A stretch of 64,000 nucleotides of DNA, taken from contig JACCGJ010010759.1 of NCBI GenBank assembly GCA_013407085.1, forward strand, positions 62,001 through 126,000, given 5' to 3'. Numbering within the stretch: the stretch's first letter is position 1; every line of letters starts with the position of its first letter. A model generated the notes under the pieces. The model was not told where the DNA came from and made no database searches. It worked only from the letters and a program-made list of their open reading frames with translations. The translations under genes and the position numbers were made by a program. This DNA is from Atriophallophorus winterbourni (taxonomy: Eukaryota > Platyhelminthes > Trematoda > Plagiorchiida > Microphallidae). Below, in pieces: positions 1-14,130 of this stretch.

Positions 1-719
1 TATTAAGCATTGTCAGCTCTGATTGGTACACAGATTCTCGATCTAACATTGGTTAAACACGTTTGTGGTTTTGGACTAAAATATCAAGCATTGTCTGCTT
101 TGATTAGTACAAAGATTCACCATCTAACAATGGTTCGAAAGATTTGTGGTTTTTAGACTGAAATATTAGGCATTGTCAGCTCTGATCAGTACGAAGATTC
201 TCGATCTATCATTGGTTTAACACGTTTGAAGTTTTTGGACTGAAATATTAGGCATTGTTAGCTCTGATTGGTTTAAACATTGTCGACCTCAGATTGGTTC
301 AGAACGTTTGTAGTTTCTAAGCTTAAATATCAGGCTTTGTCATCTCTGTTTTGTTCAAATATTGTCGATCTCAGATTGGTTCAAAACGTTTAATGTTTTT
401 GGACTGAAATATTAGGCATTTTCAGCTGTGATTGGTTTTAACATTTTTGATTTCAGATTGATTGAAAACGTTCGTAGTTTGTTATTCGAAATATTGAGCA
501 TTGTCAGATCTGATTGGTTTGAACATTGTCGACCTCAGAATGGTTCAAAAATTTCAGTGATTTTGAACTGAAAGATTAGGCATTGTCAAGTTTGATTGGT
601 GTTAACATTGTCGATTTCAGATTGGTTGAAAACGTTTGTAGTTTTTTATTTGAAATATTGAGCATTGTCAGCTCTGATTGGTTCAAACACTGTCCATCTC
701 AGGTTGGTTCAACACGATT

Positions 720-2200
720 GTAATTTTTGGATTGAAATAACAAGCATCGTCAGCTCTGATTAGTACAAAGATTCTGGATCTAACATTGGTTCGAAAAGTT
801 TTTAGTTTTTAGACTGAAATATTAATCATTGTCAGCTGTGATTGTTAAACAGATTCTCGATCTAACATTGGTTCAACACGTTTGTAGTTTTGGACTGAAA
901 TATCAAGCATTGTTAGCTGTGGTTGTTTTGAACATTGTCATTCTCAGATTGGTACAAAACATTAGTTTTTTTAGATTGAAATATCAGGCATTTTCAGCTC
1001 TGATATGTTAAAATATTGTCGATCTCAGATTGGTTGAAAACGTTTGTAGTTTCAGAACTGAAATATTGGGCATTGTCGGCTGTGATTGGTTCGAATATTG
1101 TCGATCTCAGATTGGTTAAAAACGCTCGTAGTATTTTACCTGAAATATTGAGCATTGTCAGCTCTCATTGGTTCAAACATTGTCGATCCCAGATTGGCTT
1201 AAAACGTTTGTGTGTTTTTGAACTGAAATATCGAGCATTGTCAGCTCTGATTAGTACAAAGATTCTTGATATAACATTGATTCAAAACGTTTGTAATTTT
1301 TAGACTGAAATATTGAGCATTGTCAGCTCTGGTTGTCTTGAACATTGTCGTTATCAGATTAGTTCAAAAAGTTTGTAGGTTTTGGACTGGAATATCACGC
1401 TTTGTCATCTCTGTTTTGTTCAAATATTGTCGATCTCAGATTGGTTCAAAACGTTCGTAGTTTTTGGACTGAAATATCAAGCCTTGTCAGCTCGGATTAG
1501 TACAAAGATTCTGGATCTAACATTGGTTCGAAAAGTTTTTAGTTTTTAGACTGAAATATTTATCATTGTCAGCTCTGATTGATACACAGATCTCCGATCT
1601 TACATTGGTTCAACACGTTTGTAGTTTTGGACTGAAATATCAAGCATTGTCAGCTCTGGTTGTTTCAAACATTGTCATTCTCAGATTGGTACAAAACGTG
1701 ATTTTTTGGACTGAAATATTGGGCATTTTCAGCTCTGATTTGTTAAAATATTGTCGATTTCAGATTGGTGGAAAACGTTTGTGGTTCTAGGACTGAAATA
1801 TTGAGCATTGTCAGCTGTGATTGATTCGAATATTGTCGATCTCAGATTGGTTAGAATCGTTCGTATTATTTGACCTGAAATATTGAGCAATGTCAGCTCT
1901 CATTGGTTCAAACATTGTCGATCCCAGATTGGCTTGAAACGTTTGTATGTTTTTGAACAGAAATATCGAGCATTGTCAGCTCTGATTAGTACAAAGTTTC
2001 TTGTCATAACATTGATTCAAATCCTTTGTAATTTTTAGACTGAAATATTGAGCATTGCCAGCTCTGGTTGTCTTGAACATTGTCGTTATCAGATTAGTTC
2101 AGAAAGTTTGTAGGTTTTGGACTGGAATATCAGGCTTTGTCATCTCTGTTTTGTTCAAATATTGTCGATCTCAGATTGGTTCAAAACGTTCGTAGTTTTG
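720..2200 (+). repeat. Higher-order repeat, about 737 bp, two copies
   Basis: A nine-monomer block starting near 720 recurs about 737 bp later. Paired landmarks are the ATCATTGTCAGCT variant at about 825 and 1562, and TCATCTCTGTTTTGTTC at about 1404 and 2140. The two copies share monomer-specific substitutions in the same order, which separates a block duplication from chance similarity of neighbouring monomers. Confidence 0.75.
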
Positions 2201-4859
2201 TTTCGAAATATTGAGCATTGTCAGATTTGATTGGTTTGAACATTGTCGACCTCAGAAGGGTTCAATACGTTTTGTGTTTTCTTACTGAAAGATTAGGCTT
2301 CGTCAGATTTGATTGGTTTTAACATTGTCGAGTTCAGTTTGGTTGAGAACATTTGTAGTTTTTTATTTGAAATATTGAGCATTGTCAGCTCTGATTGGTT
2401 CAAACAATGTCGATCTCAGATTGGTTCAACACGTTTGAAGTTTTTGGACTGAAATATCAAGCATTGTCAGCTGTGATTAGTACAAAGATTCTGAATCTAA
2501 CATTGGTTCAAATAGTTTTTAGTTTTTAGACTGAAATATTAAGCATTGTCAGCTCTGATTGGTACACAGATTCTCGATCTAACATTGGTTAAACACGTTT
2601 GTGGTTTTGGACTGAAATATCAAGCATTGTCTGCTTTGATTAGTACACAGATTCACCATCTAACAATGGTTCGAAAGATTTGTGGTTTTTAGACTGAAAT
2701 ATTAGGCATTGTCAGCTCTGATTAGTACAAAGATTCTCGATCTATCACTGGTTCAACACGTTTGTAGTTTTTGGACTGAAATATTAGGCATTGTTAGCTC
2801 TGATTGGTTTAAACATTGTCGACCTCAGATTGGTTTAACACGTTTGTAGTTTTTGGTCTGAAATATTAGGCATTGTTAGCTCTGATTGGTTTAAACATTG
2901 TCGATTCCAGATTGGTTAAAAACGTTCGTAGTTTTTTATTTGAAATATTGAGCATTGTCAGCTCTGATTGGTTCAAACACTGTCGATCTCAGATTGGTTC
3001 AACACGTTTGTAGTTTTTGGACTGAAATATCATGCATTGTCAGCTGTGATTAGTACAAAGATTCTGGATCTAACATTGATTCGAAAACTTTTTAGTTTTC
3101 AGACTGAACCATTAAGCATAGTCAGCTCTGATTGGTACACAGAATCTCGATCTAACATTGGTTCAACACTTTTGTGGTTTTGGACTGAAATATCGAGCAT
3201 TGTCCGCTCTGATTAGTACAAAGATTCACCATCTAACAATGGTTCAAAACGTTTGTAGTTTTAAGACTAAAATATTAGGCATTGTCAGCTCTGATCAGTA
3301 CGAAGATTCTCTATTTATCATTGGTTTAACACGTTTGTAGTTTTTGGACTGAAATATTAGGCATTGTTAGCTCTGATTGGTTCAAAAATTGTTGATTTCA
3401 GATTGGTTAAAAACGTTCGTTTTTTTTATTTATTTGAAATATTGAGCATTGTCAGCTCTGATTGGTTCAAACACTGTCGTTCTCAGATTGTTTCAACACG
3501 TTTGAAGTTTTTGGGCTGAAATATCAAGCATTGTCAGCTGTGATTAGTACAAAGATTCTGGATCTAACATTGGTTCAAAACGTTTTTAGTTTTCAGACTG
3601 AACTATTAAGCAAAGTCAGCTCTGATTGGTACACAGATTCTTGATCTAACATTGGTTAAACACGTTTGTGGTTTTGGACTGAAATATCAAGCATTGACTG
3701 CCCTGATTAGTTCAAAGATTCACCATCTAACAATGGTTCAGAAGGTTTGTAGTTTTTAGACTGAAATTTTAGGCATTGTCAGCTCTGATTAGTACAAAGA
3801 TACTCGATCTATCACTGGTTCAACAGGTTTGTAATTTTTGGACCAAATTAATAGGCATTGTCGGCTTTGATTGGTTTGAACATTGTCGATTTCAGATTGG
3901 TTAAACACGTTCGTAGTTTCTCATTTGAAATATTGAGCATTGTCAGCTCTGAGTGGGTCAAACTTTGTCGATTTCCAATCGGTTTAAAACGTTTTTAGTT
4001 CTTGGACTGAAATATCAAGCATTGTCAGCTCTGATTATTACAAAGATTCTCGATTCAACATTGGTTCAAAACGTTTGTAGCTATTAGAATTAATTATTAG
4101 GCATTGTCAGCTCTGATGAGTACAAAGATTCTCCATCTATCACTGGTTCAACACGTTTGTAGTTTTCGGACTGAAGAATTAATCATTGTTAGCTCTGATT
4201 TGTTTAAACATTGTCGACCTCAGATTGGTTCAAAACGTTTAGTGCTTTTGGAACAAAATATTAGGCAATGTCGGCTATGATTGGTTTAAACATTGTCGAT
4301 TTCAGATTGGTTGAAAACGTTCGTAGTTTCTTACCTGAAATATTGAGCATTGTCAGCTCTGAGTGGGTCAAACTTTGTCAATTTCAGATTGGTTTAAAAC
4401 GTTTTCAGTTTTCGGAATGAAATATTAGGCACAGTCAGCTCTGATTGGTACACAGATTCTCGGTCTAACTTTGGTTAAACACGTTTGTGGTTTTAGACTG
4501 AAATATCAAGCATTGTCAGCTCTGATTAGTACAGAGATTCTCGATCTAACATTGGTTCAAAACGTTTGTAGCTATTAGAATTAATTATTAGGCATTGTCA
4601 GCTCGGATTATTACAAAGATTCTCGATCTATCACTGGTTCAACACGTTTGTAGTTTTTGGACTGGAATACTAGGCATTGTTAGCTCTGATTGGTTTAAAC
4701 ATTGTCGACCTCAGATTAGTTCAAAACGTTGAGTGTTTTTGGACCAAAATATTAGGCATTGTCGGCTGTGATTGGTTTAAACATTGTCGATTTCAGATTG
4801 GTTGAAACCGTTCGTAGTTTCTTACCTGAAATATTGAGCATTGTCAGCTCTGAGTGGGT

Positions 4860-7800
4860 CAAACATTGTCGATTTCAGATTGGTTCAAAACTTTTTTAGT
4901 TTTCGGACTGAAATATCAAGCATTGTCAGCTCTGATTAGTACAAAGATTCTCGATCTAACATTGGTCCAAAACGTTTGTAGCTTTTAGATTGAAATATTG
5001 AACCTTGTCAGCTCTGATTTGTACAAAGATTCTTGATCTAACATTGGTTCAAAACGTTTGTAGCTATTAGAATGAATTATTAAGCATTGTCAGCTCTGAT
5101 TTGTACAAAGATTCTCGATCTATCATTGGTTCAACACGTTTGTAATTTTTAGACTGAAATATTAGGCATTGTTAGCTCTGATTAGTTCAAACATTGTTGA
5201 TTTCAGATTGGTTCAGAACGTTTTTAGTTTTTAGTCTGAAATATTAAGCATTGTTAGCTCTGATTGTTTGAAACATTGTCGGTCTCAAATTGGTTAATAA
5301 TGTTTGTAGTTTTTAAACTAAAATATTAGGCATTGTATGCTCTATCAGGTTAATAAATTGTCGACCTCAGATGGGTTAAAACGTTAAGTGTTTTTGGACT
5401 GAAATATAAAGCATTGTCAGTTTTGATTGTTTCGAAAATTGTCGATTTCAGATGGGTAAAACCGTTTGTAGTTTTTTATTTGTAATTTTGAGCATTGTCA
5501 GCTCTGCTTGGTTCAAACACTGTCGATCTCAGATTGGTTCAACACGTTTGAAGTTTTTGGACTGAAATATCAAGCATTGTCAGCTGTGATTAGTACAAAG
5601 ATTCTGGATCTAACATTGGTTCCAATAGTTTTTAGTTTTTAGACTGAAATATTAAGCATTGTCAGCTCTGATTGGTACACAGATTCTCGATCTAACATTG
5701 GTTAAACACGTTTGTGGTTTTGGACTAAAATATCAAGCATTGTCTGCTTTGATTAGTACAAAGATTCACCATCTAACAATGGTTCGAAAGATTTGTGGTT
5801 TTTAGACTGAAATATTAAGCATTGTCAACTCTGATTAGTACAAAGATTCTCGATCTATCACTGGTTCAACACGTTTGTAGTTTTTGGACTGAAATATTAG
5901 GCATTGTTAGCTCTGATTGGTATAAACATTGTCGACCTCAGATTGGTTTAACACGTTTGTAGTTTTTGATCTGAAATATTAGGCATTGTTAGCTCTGATT
6001 GGTTTAAACATTGTCGATTCCAGATTGGTTGAAAACGTTCGTAGTTTTTTATTTGAAATATTGAGCATTGTCAGCTCTGATTGGTTAAAACACTGTCGAT
6101 CTCAGATTGGTTCAACACGTTTGAAGTTTTTGGACTGAAATATCAAGCATTGTCAGCTGTGATTAGTACAAAGATTCTGGATCTAACATTGGTTCAAATA
6201 GTTTTTAGTTTTTAGACTGTAATATTAAGCATTGTCAGCTCTGATTGGTACACAGATTCTCGATCTAACATTGGTTAAACACGTTCGTGGTTTTGGACTG
6301 AAATATCAAGCATTGTCTGCTTCGATTAGTACGAAGATTCACCATCTAACAATGGTTCGAAAGATTTGTGGTTTTTAGACTGAAATATTAAGCATTGTGA
6401 GCTCTGATTAGTACAAAGATTCTCGATCTATCACTGGTTCAACACGTTTGTAGTTTTTGGACTGAAATATTAGGCATTGTTAGCTCTGATTGGTATAAAC
6501 ATTGTCGACCTCAGATTGGTTTAACACGTTTGTAGTTTTTGGTCTGAAATATTAGGCATTGTTAGCTCTGATTGGTTTAAACATTGTCGATTCCAGATTG
6601 GTTAAAAACGTTTGTAGTTTTTCATTTGAAATATTGAGCATTGTCAGCTCTGATTGGTTCAAACACTGTCGATCTCAGATTGGTTCAACACGTTTGTAGT
6701 TTTTGGACTGAAATATCATGCATTGTCAGCTGTAATTAGTACAAAGATTCTGGATCTAACATTGGTTCAAAACGTTTTTAGTTTTCAGACTGAACTATTA
6801 AGCATAGTCAGCTCTGATTGGTACACAGATTCTCGATGTAACATTGGTTAAACATGTTTGTGGTTTTGGACTTAAATATCAAGCATTGACTGCTCTGATT
6901 AGTACAAAGATTCACCATCTAACAATGGTTCAGAAGGTTTGTAGTTTTTAGACTGAAATTTTAGGCATTGTCAGCTCTGATTAGTACAAAGATTCTCGAT
7001 CTATCACTGGTTCAACACGTTTGTAGTTTTTGGACTGAAATATTAGGCATTGTTAGCTCTGATTGGTTTAAACATTGTCGACCTCAGATTGGTTCAAAAC
7101 GTTCAGTGTTTTTGGACCAAAATATTAGGCATTGTCGGCTTTGATTGGTTTAAACATTGTCGATTTCAGATTGGTTAAAAACGTTTGTAGTTTCTTACCT
7201 GAAATATTGAGCATTGTCAGCTCTGAGTGGGTCAAACATTGTCGATTTCAGATTGGTTCAAAACGTTTTTAGTTTTCGGACTGAAATATCAAGCATTGTC
7301 AGCTCTGATTAGTACAAAGATTCTCGATCTAACATTGGTCCAAAACGTTTGTAGTTTTTAGATTGAAATATTGAGCCTTGTCAGCTCTGATTAGTACAAA
7401 GATTCTTGATCTAACATTGGTTCAAAACGTTTGTAGCTATTAGAATGAATTATTAAGCATTGTCAGCTCTGATTTGTACAAAGATTCTCGATCTATCATT
7501 GGTTCAACACGTTTGTAATTTTTAGACTGAAATGTTAGGCATTGTTAGCTCTGATTGGTTCAAACATTGTTGATTTCAGATTGGTTCAGAACGTTTTTAG
7601 TTTTTAGTCTGAAATATTAAGCATTGTTAGCTCTGATTGTTTGAAACATTGTCGGTCTCAAATTGGTTAATAATGTTTGTAGTTTTTAAACTAAAATATT
7701 AGGCATTGTATGCTCTATCAGGTTAATAAATTGTCGACCTCAGATGGGTTAAAACGTTAAGTGTTTTTGGACTGAAATATAAAGCATTGTCAGTTTTGAT

Positions 7801-8258
7801 TGTTTCGAAAATTGTCGATTTCAGATGGGTAAAACCGTTTGTAGTTTTTTATTTGTAATTTTGAGCATTGTCAGCTCTGCTTGGTTCAAACACTGTCGAT
7901 CTCAGATTGGTTCAACACGTTTGAAGTTTTTGGACTGAAATATCAAGCATTGTCAGCTGTGATTAGTACAAAGATTCTGGATCTAACATTGGTTCCAATA
8001 GTTTTCAGTTTTTAGACTGAAATATTAAGCATTGTCAGCTCTGATTGGTACACAGATTCTCGATCTAACATTGGTTAAACACGTTTGTGGTTTTGGACTA
8101 AAATATGAAGCATTGTCTGCTTTGATTAGTACAAAGATTCACCATCTAACAATGGTTCGAAAGATTTGTGGTTTTTAGACTGAAATATTAAGCATTGTCA
8201 ACTCTGATTAGTACAAAGATTCTCGATCTATCACTGGTTCAACACGTTTGTAGTTTTT
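4860..8258 (+). repeat. Higher-order repeat, 2373-bp period
   Basis: The stretch 4860-5885 reappears at 7233-8258. The unusual monomer with CATTGTATGCTCTATCAGG lies at 5331 and 7704, and a variant with CTATTAGAATGAATTATTAA lies about 2373 bp apart in the same way. Similarity is very high from 5041 to 5885. The copies part at about 5883/8256, where the second copy joins a monomer that resembles sequence near 6617, so an internal deletion or unequal exchange followed the duplication. Confidence 0.75.
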
Positions 8259-8781
8259 TTATTTGAAATATTGAGCATTGTCAGCTCTGATTGGTTCAAA
8301 CACTGTCGATCTCAGATTAGTTCAACACGTTTGTAGTTTTTGGACTGAAATATCATGCATTGTCAGCTGTAATTAGTACAAAGATTCTGAATCTAACATT
8401 GGTTCAAAAAGTTTTTTAGTTTTTAAACTGAACTATTAAGCATAGTCAGCTCTGATTGGTACACAGAATCTTGATCTAACATTGGTTCAACACTTTTGTG
8501 GTTTTGGACTGAAATATCAAGCATTGTCTGCTCTGATTAGTACAAAGATTCACCATCTAACAATGGTTCAAAAGAATTGTGGGTTTTAGACTGAAATATT
8601 AGGCATTGTCAGCTCTGATTAGTACAAAGATTCTCGATCTATCACTGGTTCAACACGTTTGTAGTTTTTGGACCAAAATATTAGGCATTGTCGACTTTGA
8701 TTGGTTTGAACATTGTCGATTTCAGATTAGTTAAACACGTTCGTAGTTTCTCACCTGAAATATTGAGCATTGTCAGCTCTG

Positions 8782-10060
8782 AGTGGGTCAAACTTTGTCG
8801 ATTTCAGATTGGTTTAAAACGTTTTTAGTTTTTGGACTTAAATATCAAGCATTGTCAGCTCTGATTATTACAAAGGTTCTCGATTTAAAATTGGTTCAAA
8901 ACGTTTGTAGCTATTAGAATTAATTATTAGGCATTGTCAGCTCTGATTAGTACAAAGATTCTCGATCTATCACTGGTTCAACACGTTTGTAGTTTTTGGA
9001 CTGAAATATTAGGCATTGTTAGCTCTGATTGGTTTAAACATTGTCGACCTCAGATTGGTTCAAAACATTTGATGTTTTTGGAACAAAATATTAGGCATTG
9101 TCGGCTATGATTGGTTTAAACTTTGTCGATTTCAGATTGGTTGAAACCGTTCGTAGTTTCTTACCTGAAATATTGAGCATTGTCAGCTCTGAGTGGGTCA
9201 AACATTGTCGATTACAGATTGGTTCAAAACGTTTTTAGTTTTCGGACTGAAATATCAAGCATTGTCAGCTCAGATTAGTACAAAGATTCTCGATCTAACA
9301 TTGGTCCAAAACGTTTGTAGTTTTTAGATTGAAATATTGAGCCTCGTCAGCTCTGATTAGTACAAAGATTCTCGATCTAACATTGGTCCACAACGTTTGT
9401 ATTTTTCAGATTGAAATATTGAGCCTTGTCAGCTCTGATTAGTACAAAGATTCTCGATCTAACATTGGTTCAAAACGTTTGTAGCTATTAGAATGATTTA
9501 TTAAGCATTGTCAGCTCTGATTTGTACAAAGATTCTCGATCTAACATCGGTTCAAAACGTTTGTAGTTTTTAGTCTGAAATATTAAGCATTGTCAGCTCT
9601 GAGTGGGTCAAACTTTGTCGATTTCAGATTGGTTTAAAACGTTTTTAGTTTTTGGACTTAAATATCAAGCATTGTCAGCTCTGATTATTACAAAGATTCT
9701 CGATTTAAAATTGGTTCAAAACGTTTGTAGCTATTAGAATTAATTATTAGGCATTGTCAGCTCTGATTAGTACAAAGATTCTCGATCTATCACTGGTTCA
9801 ACACGTTTGTAGTTTTCGGACTGAAATATTAGGCATTGTTAGCTCTGATTGGTTTAAACATTGTCGACCTCAGATTGGTTCAAAACGTTTAGTGTTTTTG
9901 GAACAAAATATTAGGCATTTTCGGCTATGATTGGTTTAAACATTGTCGATTTCAGATTGGTTGAAAACGTTCGTAGTTTCTTACCTGAAATATTGAGCAT
10001 TGTCAGCTCTGAGTGGGTCAAACTTTGTCGATTTCAGATTGGTTCAAAACGTTTTCAGTT
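8782..10060 (+). repeat. Higher-order repeat, 820-bp period (10 monomers)
   Basis: The monomer beginning GAGTGGGTCAAACTTTGTCG followed by the GGACTTAAATATC variant lies at 8782 and 9602. About 460 bp downstream matches in order. The period of 820 bp equals ten 82-bp monomers. Confidence 0.65.
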
Positions 10061-10979
10061 TTCGGAATGAAATATTAGGCACAGTCAGCTCTGATTGGTA
10101 CACAGATACTCGATTTAACTTTGGTTAAACACGTTTGTGGTTTTAGACTGAAATATCAAGCATTGTCAGCTCTGATTAGTACAGAGATTCTCGATCTAAC
10201 ATTGGTTCAAAACGTTTGTAGCTATTAGAATTAATTATTAGGCATTGTCAGCTCTGATTATTACAAAGATTCTCGATCTATCACTGGTTCGACACGTTTG
10301 TAGTTTTTGGACTGTAATATTAGGCATTGTTAGCTCCGATTGGTTTAAACATTGTCGACCTCAGATTAGTTCAAAACGTTAAGTGTTTTTGGACCAAAAT
10401 ATTAGGCATTGTCGGCTATGATTGGTTTAAACATTGTCGATTTCAGATTGGTTGAAACCGTTCGTAGTTTCTTACCTGAAATATTGAGCATTGTCAGCTC
10501 TGAGTGGGTCAAACATTGTCGATTTCAGATTGGTTCAAAACGTTTTTAGTTTTCGGACTGAAATATCAAGCATTGTCAGCTCTGATTATTACAAAGATTC
10601 TCGATCCAACATTGGTCCAAAACGTTTGTAGTTTTTAGATTGAAATATTGAGCCTTGTCAGCTCTGATTAGTACAAAGATTCTTGATCTAACATTGGTTC
10701 AAAACGTTAGTAGCTATTAGAATGAATTATTAAGCATTGTCAGCTCTGATTTGTACAAAGATTCTCGATCTATCATTGGTTCAACACGTTTGTAATTTTT
10801 AGACTGAAATATTAGGCATTGTTAGCTCTGATTGGTTCAAACATTGTCGATTTCAGATTGGTTCAGAACGTTTCTAGTTTTTAGTCTGAAATATTAAGCA
10901 TTGTTAGCTCTGATTGTTTGAAACATTGTCGATCTCAGATTGGTTAATAATGTTTGTAGTTTTTGAACTAAAATATTAG

Positions 10980-13900
10980 GCTTTGTAAGCTCTATCAGGT
11001 TAATAAATTGTCGACCTCATATGGGTTAAAACGTTTAGTGTTTTTGGACTGAAATATTAGGCATTGCCAGTTTTGATTGTTCCGAAAATTGTCGATTTCA
11101 GATTGGTTAAAAACGTTAGTAGTTTTTTTAATTGTAATATTGAGCATTGTAGGCTCTGATTGGTTCAAACCTTGTCGATCTCAGATTGGATTATTACGTT
11201 TGTTGTTTTCAGACTGAAATATCAAGCATTGATTGGTTTTAACATTTTCGAATTCAGATTTGTTAAAAACGTTCGTAGTTTCTTACCTGAAATATTGAGC
11301 ATTGTCAGCTTTGATTGGTTTGAACATTGTCGATCTCAGATTGGTTCAAAATGTTCGTAGTTTTTAGACTTTAATATTAGGCATTGTCAGCTTTGATTGG
11401 TATAAACATAGTCGATTTCAGATTGGTTGAAAACGTTCGTAGTTTCTTACCTGAAATATCCGAGCATTGTCAGCTTTAATTGGTTTGAACATTGTCGACC
11501 TAAAAAGGGTTCAAAACGTTTAGTGTTTTTGGACTGAAAGATTAGGCTTTGTCAGGGTTGATTGGTTTTAACATTGTCGATTTCAGATTGGTTAAAAACG
11601 TTCGTAGTTTTTTATTTGGAATATCGAGCATTGTCAGCTCTGATTGGTTCAAACACTGTCGATCTCATGTTATTTCAACACGTTTGTAGTTTCTGGACTG
11701 AACTATCAAGCATTGTCAGCTGTGATTAGTACAAAGATTCTGGATCTAACATTGGTTCAAATAGTTTTTAGTTTTAAAACTGAAATATCAAGCATTGTCA
11801 GCACTGATGGCCCACAGATACTCGATCTAACAATTATTAAACACGTTTGTGGATTTGGACTGAAATATCTAGCATTGTCTGCTCTGATTAGTACAAAGAT
11901 TCACCATCTAACAATGGTTCAAACGGTTAATAGTTTTTAGAGTGAGATATTAAGCATTGTCACCTCTGATTAGTACAAAGATTCTCGATCCAACATTGGT
12001 TCAACACGTTTGTACTTTTTGGACTAAAATATGAGCCATTGTTAGCTCTGATTAGTTTAAACATATTCGACCTCAGATTGGTTCAAAACGTTGAGTGTTT
12101 TTGGACCGAAATATTAGGCCTTGTCAGCTTTGATTTGTTAAAACATTGTCGATTTCAGATTGGTTAAATTCTTCGTAGTTTCTCACCTGAAGTATTAGGC
12201 ATTGTCAGCTCTGATTGGTTCAAACATTGTCGATTTCAGATTGGTTCAAAACGTTTTTAGTTTTCGGACTGAAATATTAGGCATAGTCAGCTCTGATTGG
12301 TACACAGATTCTCGATCTAACTTTGGTTAAACACGTTTGTGGTTTTAGACTGAAATATCAAGCGTTGTCAGCTCTGATTAGTACAAAGTTTCTCGATCTA
12401 ACATTGGTTCAAAACGTTTGTAGCTATTAGAATTAATTATAAGGCATTGTCAGCTCTGATTATTACAAAGATTCTCGATCTATCACTGGTTCAACACGTT
12501 CGTAGTTTTCGGACTGAAATATTAGGCATTGTTAGCTCTGATTGGTTTAAACATTGTCGACCTCAAATTAGTTCAGAACGTTAAGTGTTTTTGGACCGAA
12601 ATATTAGGCCTTGTCAGCTTTGATTTGTTAAAACATTGTCGATTTCAGATTGGTTGAAACCGTTCGTAGTTTCTTACCTGAAATATTGAGCATTGTCAGC
12701 TCTGAGTGGGTCAAACATTGTCGATTTCAGATTGGTTCGAAATGTTTTTAGTTTCCGGACTGAAATATCAAGCATTGTCAGCTCTGATTAGTACAAAGAT
12801 TCTCGATCTAACATTTATCCAAAACGTTTGTAGTTTTAAGATTGAAATATTGAGCCTTGTCAGCTCTGATTAGTACAAAGATTCTCGATCTAACATTGGT
12901 TCAAAACGTTTGTAGCTATTAGAATGAATTATTAAGCATTGTCAGCTCGGATTTGTACAAAGATTCTCAATCTAACATCGGTTCAAAACGTTTGTAGATT
13001 TAGTCTGAAATATTAAGCATTGTTAGCTCTGATTGTTTGAAACATTGTCGGTCTCAGATTGGTTAATAATGTTCGTAGTTTTTGGACTCAAATATGAGGC
13101 ATTGTAAGCTTTTTTATGTTTAAAAATTGTCGACCTCAGATGGGTTAAAACGTTTAGTGTTTTTGGACTGAAATATTAGGCATTGTCAGTTTTGATTGTT
13201 CCGAAAATTGTCGATTTCAGATTGGTTAAAAACGTTTGTAGTTTTTTTATTTGTAATATTGAGCATTGTAGGCTCTGATTGGTTCAAACCTTGTCGATCT
13301 CAGATTGGATTATTACGGTTCTAGTTTTCAGACTGAAATATCAAGCATTGATCGGTTTCAACATTTTCGAATTCGGATTTGTTAAAAACGTTCGTAGTTT
13401 CTTACCTGAAATATTGAGCATTGTCAGCTTTCATTGGTTTGAACATTGTCAATCTCAGATTGGTTCAAAATGTTCGTAGTTTTTAGACTTTAATATTAGG
13501 CATTGTCAGCTTTGATTGGTATAAACATAGTCGATTTCAGATTAGTTAAAAACGTTCGTAGTTTCTCACCTGAAGTACCGAGCATTGTCAGCTTTAATTG
13601 GTTTGAACATTGTCGACCTAAAAAGGGTTCAAAACGTTTAGTGTTTTTGGACTGAAAGATTAGGCTTTGTCAGGGTTGATTGGTTTTAACATTATCGATT
13701 TCAGATTGGTTAAAAACGTTCGTAGTTTTTTATTTGGAATATCGAGCATTGTCAGCTCTGATTGGTTCAAACACTGTCGATCTCATGTTATTTCAACACG
13801 TTTGTAGTTTCTGGACTGAACTATCAAGCATTGTCAGCTGTGATTAGTACAAAGATTCTGGATCTAACATTGGTTCAAATAGTTTTTAGTTTTAAGACTG

Positions 13901-14130
13901 AAATATCAAGCATTGTCAGCACTGATGGCCCACAGATACTCGATCTAACAATTATTAAACACGTTTGTGGTTTGGGACTGAAATATCTAGCATTGTCTGC
14001 TCTGATTAGTACAAAGATTCACCATCTAACAATGGTTCAAACGGTTTGTAGTTTTTAGACTGAGATATTAAGCATTGTCACCTCTGATTAGTACAAAGAT
14101 TCTCGATCTATCACTGGTTCAACACGTTTG
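10980..14130 (+). repeat. Higher-order repeat, about 2118-bp period
   Basis: A run of unusual monomers recurs 2118-2119 bp apart: GATTGGATTATTACG at about 11184 and 13303, and the monomer containing GCACTGATGGCCCACAGAT at about 11801 and 13919. These monomers are rare elsewhere in the window, so the pairing is specific. The second copy ends near 14130, where the monomer order diverges. Confidence 0.75.
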